From positions 37,236,501-37,300,500 of the forward strand of contig NC_088344.1 in assembly GCF_036884655.1 (NCBI RefSeq): a DNA stretch of 64,000 nucleotides, read 5' to 3'. The position numbers and the translations under genes are program-made. Every line of letters starts with the position of its first letter. Position 1 is the stretch's first letter. Below, piece after piece: positions 13,205-22,989 of the stretch. The notes beneath the pieces were generated by a model. That model was given only the letters and a program-made list of their open reading frames with translations, made no database searches and had not been told where the DNA came from. This DNA is from Musa acuminata AAA Group (lineage: Eukaryota > Streptophyta > Magnoliopsida > Zingiberales > Musaceae).

Positions 13205-13306
13205 TGATAAAAATAATAGAAGATAAGAACAATAGAATATAAGAAGCTTTATTGAAGTAGAGAAAACTTTAGCTTGAATGCATTAGCATTCCCTCTCCTA
13301 TTTATA
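13205..13306 (-). repeat. 5' LTR remnant of the small LTR element
   Basis: Matches the distal part of the 12261-12424 copy; similarity stops abruptly at about 13306 after TTTATAGG on the + strand. It ends in CA next to the primer-binding site. Confidence 0.75.
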
Positions 13307-13597
13307 GGCTTGTTGTTGATAACGAGTTTGCTTTTGCCACAATGATAAAGACATGACTACTAACTTGATGGGAAGTCCATAATGCTGAGATCCGATAGCT
13401 TAGCTAAATTGATGAAAATACCAAATATCATAATGATAGATAAGGAAAAGGATGATAAGACAAAGACGATCATATAGGTATCAGACAACAAGGGTGGAGA
13501 TGACAATGATGTGGCCATAGGGCAAAGGCTAACAATAATATTATCATTTAGAAATTAAAGAATGCTTTGGAGGAAAAAAAACTTATTTTTTTTAAAT

Positions 13598-13600
<3 letters not shown>

Positions 13601-13642
<42 letters not shown>
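13601..13642. repeat. (TA)n microsatellite
   Basis: About 42 bp of uninterrupted AT dinucleotides. Confidence 0.95.
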
Positions 13643-13648
<6 letters not shown>

Positions 13649-13749
13649 GATCAACGAGATGCGGTGTCTCGGCGTTGATCGCGGCTTATGTTTCCACCTT
13701 CTTTAAGATTTATTTCTTTCCTACATTATTGAAAGCGATATTTCTCTTT

Positions 13750-13750
<1 letters not shown>

Positions 13751-13794
<44 letters not shown>
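13751..13794. repeat. (AG)n microsatellite
   Basis: About 44 bp of uninterrupted AG dinucleotides. Confidence 0.95.
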
Positions 13795-13796
<2 letters not shown>

Positions 13797-14994
13797 GTTG
13801 TGAAAGATGTGCTTATATGTTGGGAGGAACAAACAATAAGAAGTGTTAAATTGCTATACATCAAATACAATAATCAGACCAAGTAAGAGTTAGGTTACAT
13901 CTCGAATCATTGGATCTTTCGACGTATTATAAATCCGATTCAGATATCTATTTTCTTATTTTATGTCTAATTCGAACACAATTAATAAATATTTCAGTCA
14001 ATGCCACTGCCCCCAACTGGCTGACTAAGACACCCAAAAAAGCTACCATTTAAGCCGATGGATTATTAGTTCTTCGACCCGAGAAATGATTTAATTCATC
14101 GAACCGGGTCCGGGCTGGACAACCACGTGCCGCGACCGCTACGGCGGCTCGGCTCCGTGCGCCATCGATCTGCGGGTCGCTCGCTTGGTCCGATGCGATC
14201 CGAGATCGAGAACCGGAAACCTCGAAAGGAGCGCAATCCGGTCCAAGTCGACCGCGGCCCCTTGGTCGAACCGTACATGCGTGACGCACGTTTATGTGAG
14301 CAAATTTGGGCCATGTAATTTGGAACCCAATCCCGCCCCCATGTCTCGACTTGTCCGTTGCTGTACTTTGTTTTGGGGCTAAGAACATTTCTAGGGTTTT
14401 AGGGTTATATATTCTATGCTGCATGCATATATCATGTGAACATGTCATTAGCATTAGGTACTAAAACTGATATAAATGATACAATTTATATGTAAGTACA
14501 ATAATAACAAGATGGTAATATCTCAACTAAATAATATTTATCACAAATGACAACATCAATCAATCTTTGTCCATGAAAGCAATGCTTTTAAGTCCCTCTC
14601 AGTCACATTTGAATGAAGGGGAGCTTAGAACAGAAGATGGTGGGAGCACAGAAAAGATTCATGGGCATATGGATAAGATTCTGGATGTGGACTTTACTGC
14701 TGCTTCATACAACTTGTTTGTAGCTGTTCTCCAACAAGTCCTTTTTCTTTGGGCAGGAAAAGTACTAATAATTAAAACAAAAAGAGGAAGATAAGCTTGC
14801 TGAGTTTGCTATGAAGCCAATCAATAATTTGTCAGGCCAGTTGAATAAAAAGAAGAATTATTTCTTCTTCTTCTTCTTCTTCTTCCAGAGATGCAACAGT
14901 TTAGTATCAGCTGCATTAAGGGAGAAGCAGTGGCTGAAAAGTTTCATTCATTGCTGAAGGAAAATTTTATGAAATGCAATGTTGGTCTCATTAA
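13795..14994. other. Intergenic, no gene seen
   Basis: Moderately GC-rich at 14.05-14.35 kb with open frames on both strands but no recognisable domain; otherwise AT-rich. A (TTC)n run lies at about 14866-14885. Confidence 0.45.
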
Positions 14995-15164
14995 AGAGAG
15001 AGAGAGAGAGAGAGAGAGTGTGTGTGTGTGTGTGTGTTTATGCACTGAAAATATTTTGGAGCAGACTTGGGTGAGTGGAATCCAGAGAGAGAGAGAGAGA
15101 GTGTGTGTGTGTGTGTTTATGCACTGAAAATATTTTGGAGCAGAATTGGGTGAGTGGAATCCAT
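14995..15164. repeat. Duplicated GA/GT compound microsatellite with 3' flank
   Basis: Two adjacent copies of about 80 bp, each an (AG)n run, then a (TG)n run, then TTTATGCACTGAAAATATTT, then TTGGGTGAGTGGAATCCA. Copy boundaries fall near 15084. One base differs in the unique flank (GACTTGGG versus GAATTGGG). Confidence 0.85.
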
Positions 15165-15802
15165 TGGAATGCCTTTTTCTAAATGAAGTGTAGCAGATGG
15201 AGTGATAAGAAGAAGAATGGAAAGACAAGTCTTGCATGAGGCCCATATTTTGAAGCAAGCTTTTGTTCTTGGAATCCATCAGCTTGCCTTTTCAACTCAA
15301 ACATGGCAGATAAGTCAAGAAAGGGAGGAAGTCTTCCCTGAGGACCCATGAAGAAGTGGTCGTGCAGTGCCGACGACCATGGCTTTGCTCTTTTGAGGCA
15401 CATGCACATGCCCCCCCTCATCGAGAGAGAGAGAGAGAGAGAGAGTGAGCACACTTTGGCCTGTCACTTTCCTCTTTCTACTTGTCTGCTTCCGTCCGGA
15501 TTCCGCCTGAAAGCAAAGGCAGAGGAAACTTGGCGTAAAGCAAAAGGAAGCGATCAGGAGAGATGCGGGCTCGTGATGGAGACCAAGTTCTTTCCCTGCT
15601 GCTCTTTGATCGAGCTCAGCGCTAGCTTTCATGGCATTAAGGTGGTGGAGAGTCTCTACAGTTCGCCTACTGTCGCCACGACTAAGGAAGATCATGAAAC
15701 AAAAAGTACTTGGATCATTGATCACACCTACCGCTTCAGCAGAAAAGAATGCATTATCTATTGCAATGTGTAGTTCAAGGAGAAGAAAAGGCAGATCAAA
15801 TT

Positions 15803-15858
<56 letters not shown>

Positions 15859-16149
15859 ATACTCTTCGTTCTCTTCGAGTTCTCTGTATCGTCTTTGGCC
15901 CAGATATCTATATAGACACCAAGCAGGCAACTGAAACAGAGACCAAAAAGAGCCCAATGGCAATGGATTCATTACCCAAGTTGGAAGTAACAGAGGACAT
16001 TAAAATCCATTCAAACATGAGATGGTTTAAAAGAAAGGTTGAAAAGGTTGTATCAATCTCGTAAATCATTCAAATCAAAATGATCAGTGAGAGGTTGTGT
16101 AAGTGTTTTCTTCTATGTGAATTTGAATTTGAGAACTATCGATATATTT
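15165..16149. other. Intergenic with (GA)n and (CT)n tracts
   Basis: Contains a GA run at about 15423-15446 and a CT run at 15808-15855. Short open frames here are mostly translations of these repeats. No gene is supported. Confidence 0.5.
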
Positions 16150-16765
16150 TGGACTCCAACCACGTCACAACCCACACCGCATCACACCTCTGCCAAGTCG
16201 GTACGAGGGGTACTTCCTCGCGCCGAGTCAAAATCCGTACCAAGGTATCTCTCGGCAAGTCCTGTCTCGGAAAGCTTGGGATGGTGCTGCATGGTGTCAT
16301 TCTATGTATTCCGGACGATGATCGCACGAAGGTACCACCTCGCCACTCGGGGATCGGTCATCGCACCAAATCAACATACAACCGATCCTCGCGCAATAGT
16401 ATAAAAGCTCATAACCGGCATATGGCCAGGGGAAGAAAAAAAAGAGGAGGAAAAGAGGCAACTACTAACTTAATCTACGATGGGCCAAAGTCGAGAACCT
16501 CCCGACAAGGGCCTTCTGTGTAGGAGCTCAGCCACCCCCGGAGGAGCAGCCACCTCGACCAAGAGACGCCTTCCTGGAAGATGGTGTCAGCGTCCCGACC
16601 AAGAGATGCCTTTCCTCAAACGGCGTCAGCATCCCGACCTTCCCAATACAAGTCGGCTTCAGCACTTCTTCCAACCGATTGTGAGCTTCCGACATCGACC
16701 CGTGGACCAAGTCGTGTTAACTCATCGACCACAACACATCAGTTCACCAACACTATCAAATGTGT
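16150..16765 (+). mobile_element. Putative Ty3/gypsy-type LTR (solo or fragment)
   Basis: The layout is that of a plant gypsy LTR in + orientation: a TATA box TATAAAAG at 16400-16407, then about 60 bp on CTAACTTAATCTACGATGGG, a decayed form of the CTGACTTGAGCGTCGGAGGG motif common in gypsy LTRs, then TTCTGTGTAGGAGCTCAGCC and a tail rich in ACAACACATCAG. The same order of elements recurs at 36687-37330. Exact ends and target-site duplication could not be fixed. Calling it gypsy rests on remembered family motifs. Confidence 0.5.
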
Positions 16766-17559
16766 AATAATATGTTAATCATTATGATATCTCAACAAAT
16801 ATAGATTTAAATTATCATGACTTTTATGTCTATTCATGCATATTAGATAAATTATTAAAAGGAAAAAAATCTTACCGAATCCAGTTTTTAAGAGAAAAAA
16901 AAACTATCAGTACATATATCTAATATTTCTGATTCCCTTCGGCACCATTCATATATCCTTATGATCTAAGAAGAATAGTCAATTGATTCATATATGTGGT
17001 TTTAGATGAATGTTGATCTTATAAATAATCACACCAAGTTTGTTTATTTTGCCTATTCCATGTTCACAAAAACAAAAAAAAAAAAGGATGTTGGGCCAAA
17101 CTAATGATCGAAGCAGTAGTAGTTCTTCCCCACAAGATGAACATGGACAGTAGTTAGGCCCAAAACAAATCCATTGTTGGTTTGGGGCCATCAAGAAACT
17201 CAAACCTTTTATCAGATGAACTTGCCCACAAGATGTCATCACAATAGTTAATCTTCATTTAATTTATATAAATATTCTTTAAAATTTTATAATAATAATA
17301 ATAATAATAATAATACTGTTAGAAGTATTTTATATTTTTATATGCTTCATAAACTTAAATATACTTAAATATACATTTTAATATTTGGAGGGATGTTAAA
17401 ATTTGCTACATGTGCACTTCTCAATACGATTGATCTGGATTTAAGAAGGAAATCTGTTATTGAACTTCTCAATACAAAGTTGTCATTCCATATTTATTTA
17501 TATTATGATCTTCTATTATGCCCTACAAGATTGAACTTTTATTAATGATGGTAGTTTTA
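16766..17559. other. AT-rich intergenic sequence
   Basis: No gene or repeat structure was recognised apart from a short (ATA)n run near 17290-17315. Confidence 0.4.
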
Positions 17560-19560
17560 GATTGATGTAATTAAAATATCTTAAGAATGAGTGACTTTGT
17601 AAGGGAGTTTGTGGTCAAAAGTATGAATGTAAGAAATATATAGTTGATGTCTAACAACTTGGCACATAAATAGGTGGCACCAACATTATCATAGCATATT
17701 ATAGAAGTGGATTGGGAGACGATGTCAAGTTCGTGTGGTAGATTGGTAACCTAATTAAGTTCTATAGTGATAGTAGCGATGACTCCTTATTCAACTTTAG
17801 TGGTAGATCTTACTATTATGTTTTATTTCTTAGAATTTCAAACGATTAGATTGCTCCAATAAAGACAACATAGAACGATGTAGATATTTTATTATCAATG
17901 TTGCTTACCCAATCAATATCGATACCCAATCAATATCGATTAATGTACGAAGATGAAACAATAAGTGTTTACAAAGAAAAAATCCATGATTGAGAGTCCC
18001 TTTAAGATATTGTATAATACGTTTTAATGCATATCAATGCACGATGGAGGGTCGATGCATGAATTGTGATAATTTGTTGATTACAAATAAAATATTTGGA
18101 CATGTGAGAGATAACAACCGTAAGGAACCAAGTATTAATTGATATCGTTGCTATCATATAATTTGAGTGACTCAATTGTGAGTGGGGTGACAACTTTTTT
18201 GGTATTCTATATGTTAGTCTTTGAAAATAGATGTTGAATATACTTTTTTATATATATAAAATATCCAAAAGATATTTTTTTATATATATTGTTTTTACTC
18301 CAAAAATAGGTTAAGGTTCCTATATCTTTGATGGAGAATCGATTTGCTAATTACTTAAGAAATTATTTGATCTTCATAAAATTATTGTAATAATATCATT
18401 CACATAGATAAATAGATATAATACATCACTCTTGTTATCAAAGTAATAAAAAGGTGTTAGACTTGGAGTTAACAATTAACATAAAAAAGAGTCAAGTTCA
18501 ATATGCCAATCTCTTTGGCGAAGTCTATAAATAGTTTTTCATAGTTTATAGATATGATTTGGATACTAATGGTGGATAAAGCCAAGGGGTTATTATATAA
18601 ATATATCTTTAGTTAAGGTTTCCTATAAGAAAGTATTGTCAATATTTACTTGTAGGTTGAATTATGCATCGATTTAATAACCAGATTGAAGGTCTCTGTG
18701 AAATCTAGTCGTTGGTGAAACTCTTTGGCTATTAGATATGCTTTGTATCTAGCAATGGATCCATCTGAATTTTACTTAATTCGAAAGATCCACTTACACC
18801 TTATGACATTTTCTATGAGGTGAGATGATATAAGGCTCTATGTGATATTATGAAATAGAGCATTATATTCTTCACTTACGACTTTATGCTAGTGTAGAGA
18901 TTTTTTGGCTTGGGTGATGGTTGTGGGTTTGGTAAACTTAGGTGGAGAGCTTATGTTAGTATGGAGATAAAAAAAATTGATATTGTTTAAAAATATTATT
19001 TTTGGAGTGTGTTGTCATGTGATATACAATCTCAATGGTATTATTGAGTTGTATTGAAAGTATGAGAATTGGTGAAGAGTTAGTGATATGTGATACATTT
19101 CAGTGTCACTTGGTCAAGAAAGAGGACAAAGGCATTATTTGTAGTGTCGAGGGCATTACAAAATTAGTTAGTGGAGAGGTAGATAGAGAAGTTGCAAAGG
19201 CAATGAGATACAGTTGAACTAGAGTAATAAGAGAGTATGGGTTTAAAGGAGAATTATTTATTGATGTGGTAAAATATGCACTTGAGGGGGTTTGAAGTAT
19301 ACTCATATGAACCTAATGATAGATGGTTATTATAGTGACTCACCTTATCGAAGGAGCAAAATTTTAAAATGAAAAGATAGACTAAAAAAAAATAACATGA
19401 CATGATATAAAGATTTTTTGAGTTTGAGAATTATAGTATCTAAAAGTATTATATTTAAAAGAATACCTAATGAAGATGTAAGGCTTAAATTTTGGTATTA
19501 ATTTATGTGAAGCATAGAGGTGTAATTAATGATCATATAAATAACTAAATACTTTAAGTT
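17560..19560 (-). pseudogene. Decayed Ty1/copia retrotransposon pol (integrase C-end, RT, RNase H)
   Basis: Minus-strand translation gives ordered copia polyprotein pieces interrupted by many stops and frame changes. Near 19540-19400 there is an integrase C-terminal-like stretch (PYIFIRYS...RYYNSQTQKIFISCHV). Near 18810-18640 there is the start of reverse transcriptase (CKWIFRIK..SDGSIARYKAYLIAKEF). Near 18030-17960 there is RIIQYLKGTLNHGFF, the motif before RNase H, and near 17880-17640 the RNase H region ending in CYDNVGATYLCAKL-like sequence. Order and spacing match copia (integrase before reverse transcriptase before RNase H). LTRs were not found. It is an old, non-functional copy. Confidence 0.8.
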
Positions 19561-20369
19561 TATAAAGACTTGTGATTTTATAAAATAACTTTTCAAATGA
19601 TGACTGATGTTGTAGGATTAGAGTAAGTATGTGGTTAATAAGGTATACTATAGTTTGAAAGTTTACTGATCAAAAGGTTAATAGTTTATAGTCGGAGGGT
19701 GAGATTAGTTTCAACTATATATAAGTGATTTCATTTGATAAAGCCAACTAATTGAGATGTGTATAGTGATGATTTAAAATATTATATATATTTGCAAAGA
19801 AATCTCTATAAATAGTAACACTTACTTTCCTCCTATACTAAGAAGATTCCCTTAGTTCTCATCTCATACTATTGCTCTAATTCATTGAACTCTATGTTTG
19901 ATATAATTCAACAAAATTTATGATTGACCTATGTCATTTTAGATTTTCCAAATTTTCAATTGCACCACTTACAAAAGACCTATTTGATTATTTTAACTGA
20001 GATTGATTATTTGAATTTATATAATAAAATTTGTGTCTATTCATAATGAGATTAAAATAAAAAAGGCAAGGAGATCCATGAAAGGACAAAATCATAGAGA
20101 GACTTGTTAGAACAACCAATTCTCATGTATTCATACAAATGATGTCTCGTCAGAATCAGATGCATGAGGGGGTCTGAATCCATGACACACTTTTAGTATA
20201 TTTAATCATATATCGCTTGAAAAATAGACTGACTCAATGAATATTCTAAAAAAACAAATCATAAATATCTCTTATAGACACTTTTGAGATCGCGAATCGA
20301 TGAAACCACTCGTCAACCTATGACTCGTCAAGATTAATTCAATATCATTATCTTATATGATTTATAATT

Positions 20370-20427
<58 letters not shown>

Positions 20428-20643
20428 ACATTATCGCAAGCCTACTAAAAATAATCTTCGTTGGGACAATAACTTCAATGTTTCTTATTTAACCGAGCAC
20501 AACTAAGAGACGGTCAAACATTGACCTTTTTTTATTATTTATTTTCTTTTTGGGTTATCGGGAAGAAATAGGCGTCTCCATCGGGTTGACCAACGAAGCC
20601 AGACGACAGGGAAGGTTGGTCGACACGCGGGCCCCGCTGGGTC
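19561..20643. other. AT-rich intergenic with (TA)n microsatellite
   Basis: A TA dinucleotide tract of about 47 bp spans roughly 20378-20424. The remainder is AT-rich with no recognised gene; it includes the 3' flank of the GH3 gene just left of 20644. Confidence 0.5.
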
Positions 20644-22632
20644 TCACTGGTTCGCCGGGCGGTGAGCGGTCCACTTGGGCGGGGCGGGGCTGAAGTGAGC
20701 GGAGACGACGCGGGAGTCGAGCAGTTCAAGGATTGGCGGGAGGCTGACGCAGCGCGGCACCTTGTACTGGTTGATGGACGCCCCCCTGGAGATAGCGTAG
20801 TCCATCAGTTCCTCGAAGGTGCCCCCCCGCACCACCCGTATCTCCAGCGGGCCGATGGAGCCGTCCGCCACCCGGCTCTGCCGGTACACCGAGTTCAGCG
20901 CCTCCTCCATCGCCAGGCAGCACCGCTCCATCACCCCGTCCCGGGTCACCGCCTCCGTCGCCGATGGCGACGCGTCCTTCGCCAGCAGCTCCCAGTAGAT
21001 GACGTAGTGCCCCGGGATGGCCTTCGTGTCGGCGTGGCTAGTGTACTCCACCACGCTCGCGTTGTACGGCCGGAGCAGCGCCGACGCGCTCTCCACCGCC
21101 TTCTGCAGCTCTGCCTCGTCCGTCTTGTCCGACTCGATGCTCAGCAGCACGTTCTTCCGGCGGACGAACCGGAACTGCGGCGCCGCGTTGTGGAACCCGG
21201 TCACGCGCAGGACGTCGCCCACCCGGTATCGGTTCAGCCCGGCGTAGGTGGTGATCACCAGCTCGTACTCCTTCCCCACCTCCACGTCCGCCAGGTCCAC
21301 CAGCTGAGACTTGTCCACCCCGTCGCCGCCGTGCGGCAGGAACTCGAAGTAGGCCATGTTGGGCATGATGGTGTAGGAGACTTCGGAGGGGTCGCACATG
21401 GGCTTGAGGTTGAGGCCGAAGAAACACTCCGACGACGCGTACATGGTGCACGCCATGGGGAGCCCACCGCTGTAGTACTCCAGAGTGGGGATGTACTGCG
21501 CCATGGCGCCCGTCACGATCACGTCCAGGTACTTGGTGTTGGGCCAGATCCTGGTGATGATCGCGGCCCAGTCACCCTTGGAGCACTCGGCGGCGACGAA
21601 CCGGGCGAGCTCCGTGTCCGGCTTGAGGAGCTCAGCGACGGCGCCGCGGATGGAGGGGTCGGTCACCTTGGGGGTGAGCGCCCCGGCCGCGATGTCATTG
21701 CAGAGCTCCTGCCAGTGGAGCTGGAGGAAGCGGATGGCGCGGAGGAGGCCGGAGGCGAAGACGGTGCCCACGCGGAGCACGTCGATGCGCTGGAGGAGGC
21801 CGCAGAGCATCTGCGCGTACATGCTCTGGAACGCGTCGGCGCAGAGGATGGCGGCCGTCGGGCTGGTGAACACATTATAGGGGTCGTAGGGGCGGCTCTG
21901 GAAGTGCTCGCTCTTGTAGTAGCTCGTCAGCACCGGCCGTGCCGTCAGCCCTCCGGGGGTCTTGGTCTCCGATTTCACGAAGAGGAAGTAGAGCCCCTTC
22001 CCCTTGTCCAGCCCTGCCACGTAACTGTTCCATTGGCGAGAAGCCATTACGATTAGACGATCAAATCTAACATATCAGTACCTCAATTCATTCTAAAAGG
22101 AGATGACAAAGATGAAAAAGCTCAAATACTCACAGGTTCATCACTGGCATCAGAAGGCTGATAAGGAGCTGCCTGCGATCGAGCTCTTCTTTGATCGTGG
22201 GCATCAACTTCCTCTCGCCAGCCGACGTTCCGGAGCTTCACATTAAAGCCGAATGAGATCCCAATCTTACATGCACACAACAAGCACCTTATTAAGCTAA
22301 GCTTTAATGTACCTGGTGAGGAGCTCAGAGATGGGATGGGCGGAGAGGATGGCCGAGCGGTCGCCGTTGGCTATCCTCTGGATCTCCGGTTGCAGGTCCT
22401 CGTAGGTGACCACGGGAATCTTGGCCTTGAAGGTGGACCGTTCGGTGGCCCGGCCGAGTCCGTACCTCCGTAGGTACTCCGTGTCGGCGTTGCGCGTCAG
22501 GATCTCGGCCAGCACCCTCTCCTGCACCGCGTCCGCGTTCGCGGTCATCTCCTCGATGAACCTCAGTTTCTCGGCGTCCTTCTCGTTGGCCGCGTTCGCG
22601 CGCGCAGAAGGCACCACGGTCTCCACGGCCAT
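20644..22632 (-). CDS. GH3 family acyl acid-amido synthetase (auxin-conjugating, group II; GH3.8-like)
   Basis: Three minus-strand exons, 22632-22313, 22235-22134 and 22024-20644 (320+102+1381 nt), encode 600 residues, the usual GH3 length. GH3 enzymes adenylate a hormone acid and transfer it to an amino acid; this subgroup conjugates indole-3-acetic acid, lowering free auxin in the cytosol. The three nucleotide-binding motifs are present: [10 protein letters not shown] (residues 107-116, across intron 1), YASSE (336-340) and YRVGD (407-411). The C-terminal domain is complete ([33 protein letters not shown]). The Met at 22632 is chosen because it opens the family's N-terminus ([14 protein letters not shown]) and lies about 95 bp downstream of the predicted transcription start; an in-frame upstream Met at 22758 would fall in the TATA box. 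Residue 132 is Ile in [12 protein letters not shown], where homologues known to me have Tyr. Overall similarity is closest to rice GH3-8-type enzymes. Confidence 0.95.
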
Positions 22633-22757
22633 TTCAGTCTTCTTCACAGTGTCGCAAACCGCAGTGGGGGGGGGACGAGGAGGGAGGAAGCCCGAGATCG
22701 TTCTATGGGAAGGAATGCAAGACCGAGATGGAGAGCGGTGTGGCCACTGCGTGGGCA

Positions 22758-22764
22758 ATTTATA
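22758..22764 (-). promoter_or_regulatory. TATA box of the GH3 gene
   Basis: The minus strand reads CCTATAAATTG. It lies about 126 bp upstream of the chosen ATG, which places transcription start near 22730. Confidence 0.7.
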
Positions 22765-22874
22765 GGCGAAGCCCCATCGTCAGATAACAGCTGGGCCCGC
22801 TCAACGGACGGCCGAGGCTGCACCAGGGGCGACACCGCGGGCCCCTGAGGTCGCGTCCAGATCCGGACATCTCC

Positions 22875-22880
22875 CCGACA
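22875..22880 (-). promoter_or_regulatory. Candidate auxin response element TGTCGG
   Basis: The minus strand reads TGTCGG, about 245 bp upstream of the GH3 start codon. TGTCGG is a high-affinity ARF-binding form of the AuxRE. Two TGTCTC-type sites lie further out, at 23393-23398 (TGTCTC on the gene strand) and 23708-23713 (TGTCTC on the + strand). Function is inferred only from motif and position. Confidence 0.45.
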
Positions 22881-22983
22881 CGCGGACCCCTGTGACGCGC
22901 GAGCGCCAGGCCGGCACCAGTCGCCGTCCACATCGGCACCGTTCGCCTGGGCGTATCACCCAAGCGCCGCCGCCGCCGGAATC

Positions 22984-22989
22984 CACGTG
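22984..22989. promoter_or_regulatory. G-box CACGTG in the GH3 promoter
   Basis: A palindromic CACGTG (in CCACGTGTC) about 350 bp upstream of the GH3 ATG. bZIP and bHLH factors bind such boxes, and they often accompany AuxREs in GH3 promoters. Confidence 0.45.

Larger units (their letters stand above)
12261..13306 (-). mobile_element. Small non-autonomous LTR retrotransposon (copia-like PBS; TRIM-sized)
   Basis: Read on the minus strand, a 5' LTR remnant (13306-13205) ends in CA and is followed at once by TGGTATCAGAGC (13204-13193), the primer-binding site complementary to initiator Met tRNA used by plant Ty1/copia elements. A 780-bp interior ends in a purine-rich tract (TTGCGGGGGCA, just above 12424) that abuts the 3' LTR, which starts TGAT at 12424 and ends near 12261. 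The two LTR copies share about 95 bp at high identity, but the 5' copy lacks the first ~60 bp of U3. The interior encodes no gag or pol; it is trinucleotide-rich and contains a tandem duplication. Size and lack of coding capacity fit a TRIM/SMART-type element. No target-site duplication could be confirmed. Confidence 0.78.

Noticed and set aside
15425..15455. Sequence GAGAGAGTGAGCACAC resembling the 3' half of mature miR156
   Set aside because: It sits at the end of a plain (GA)n tract, lacks the TGACAGAA 5' half, and no complementary star arm is found within about 150 bp, so no hairpin can be supported.
20662..22056. 464-codon open frame antisense to the GH3 gene
   Set aside because: A by-product of very GC-rich codons in GH3; the translation is His/Arg/Gly/Val-rich with no domain.
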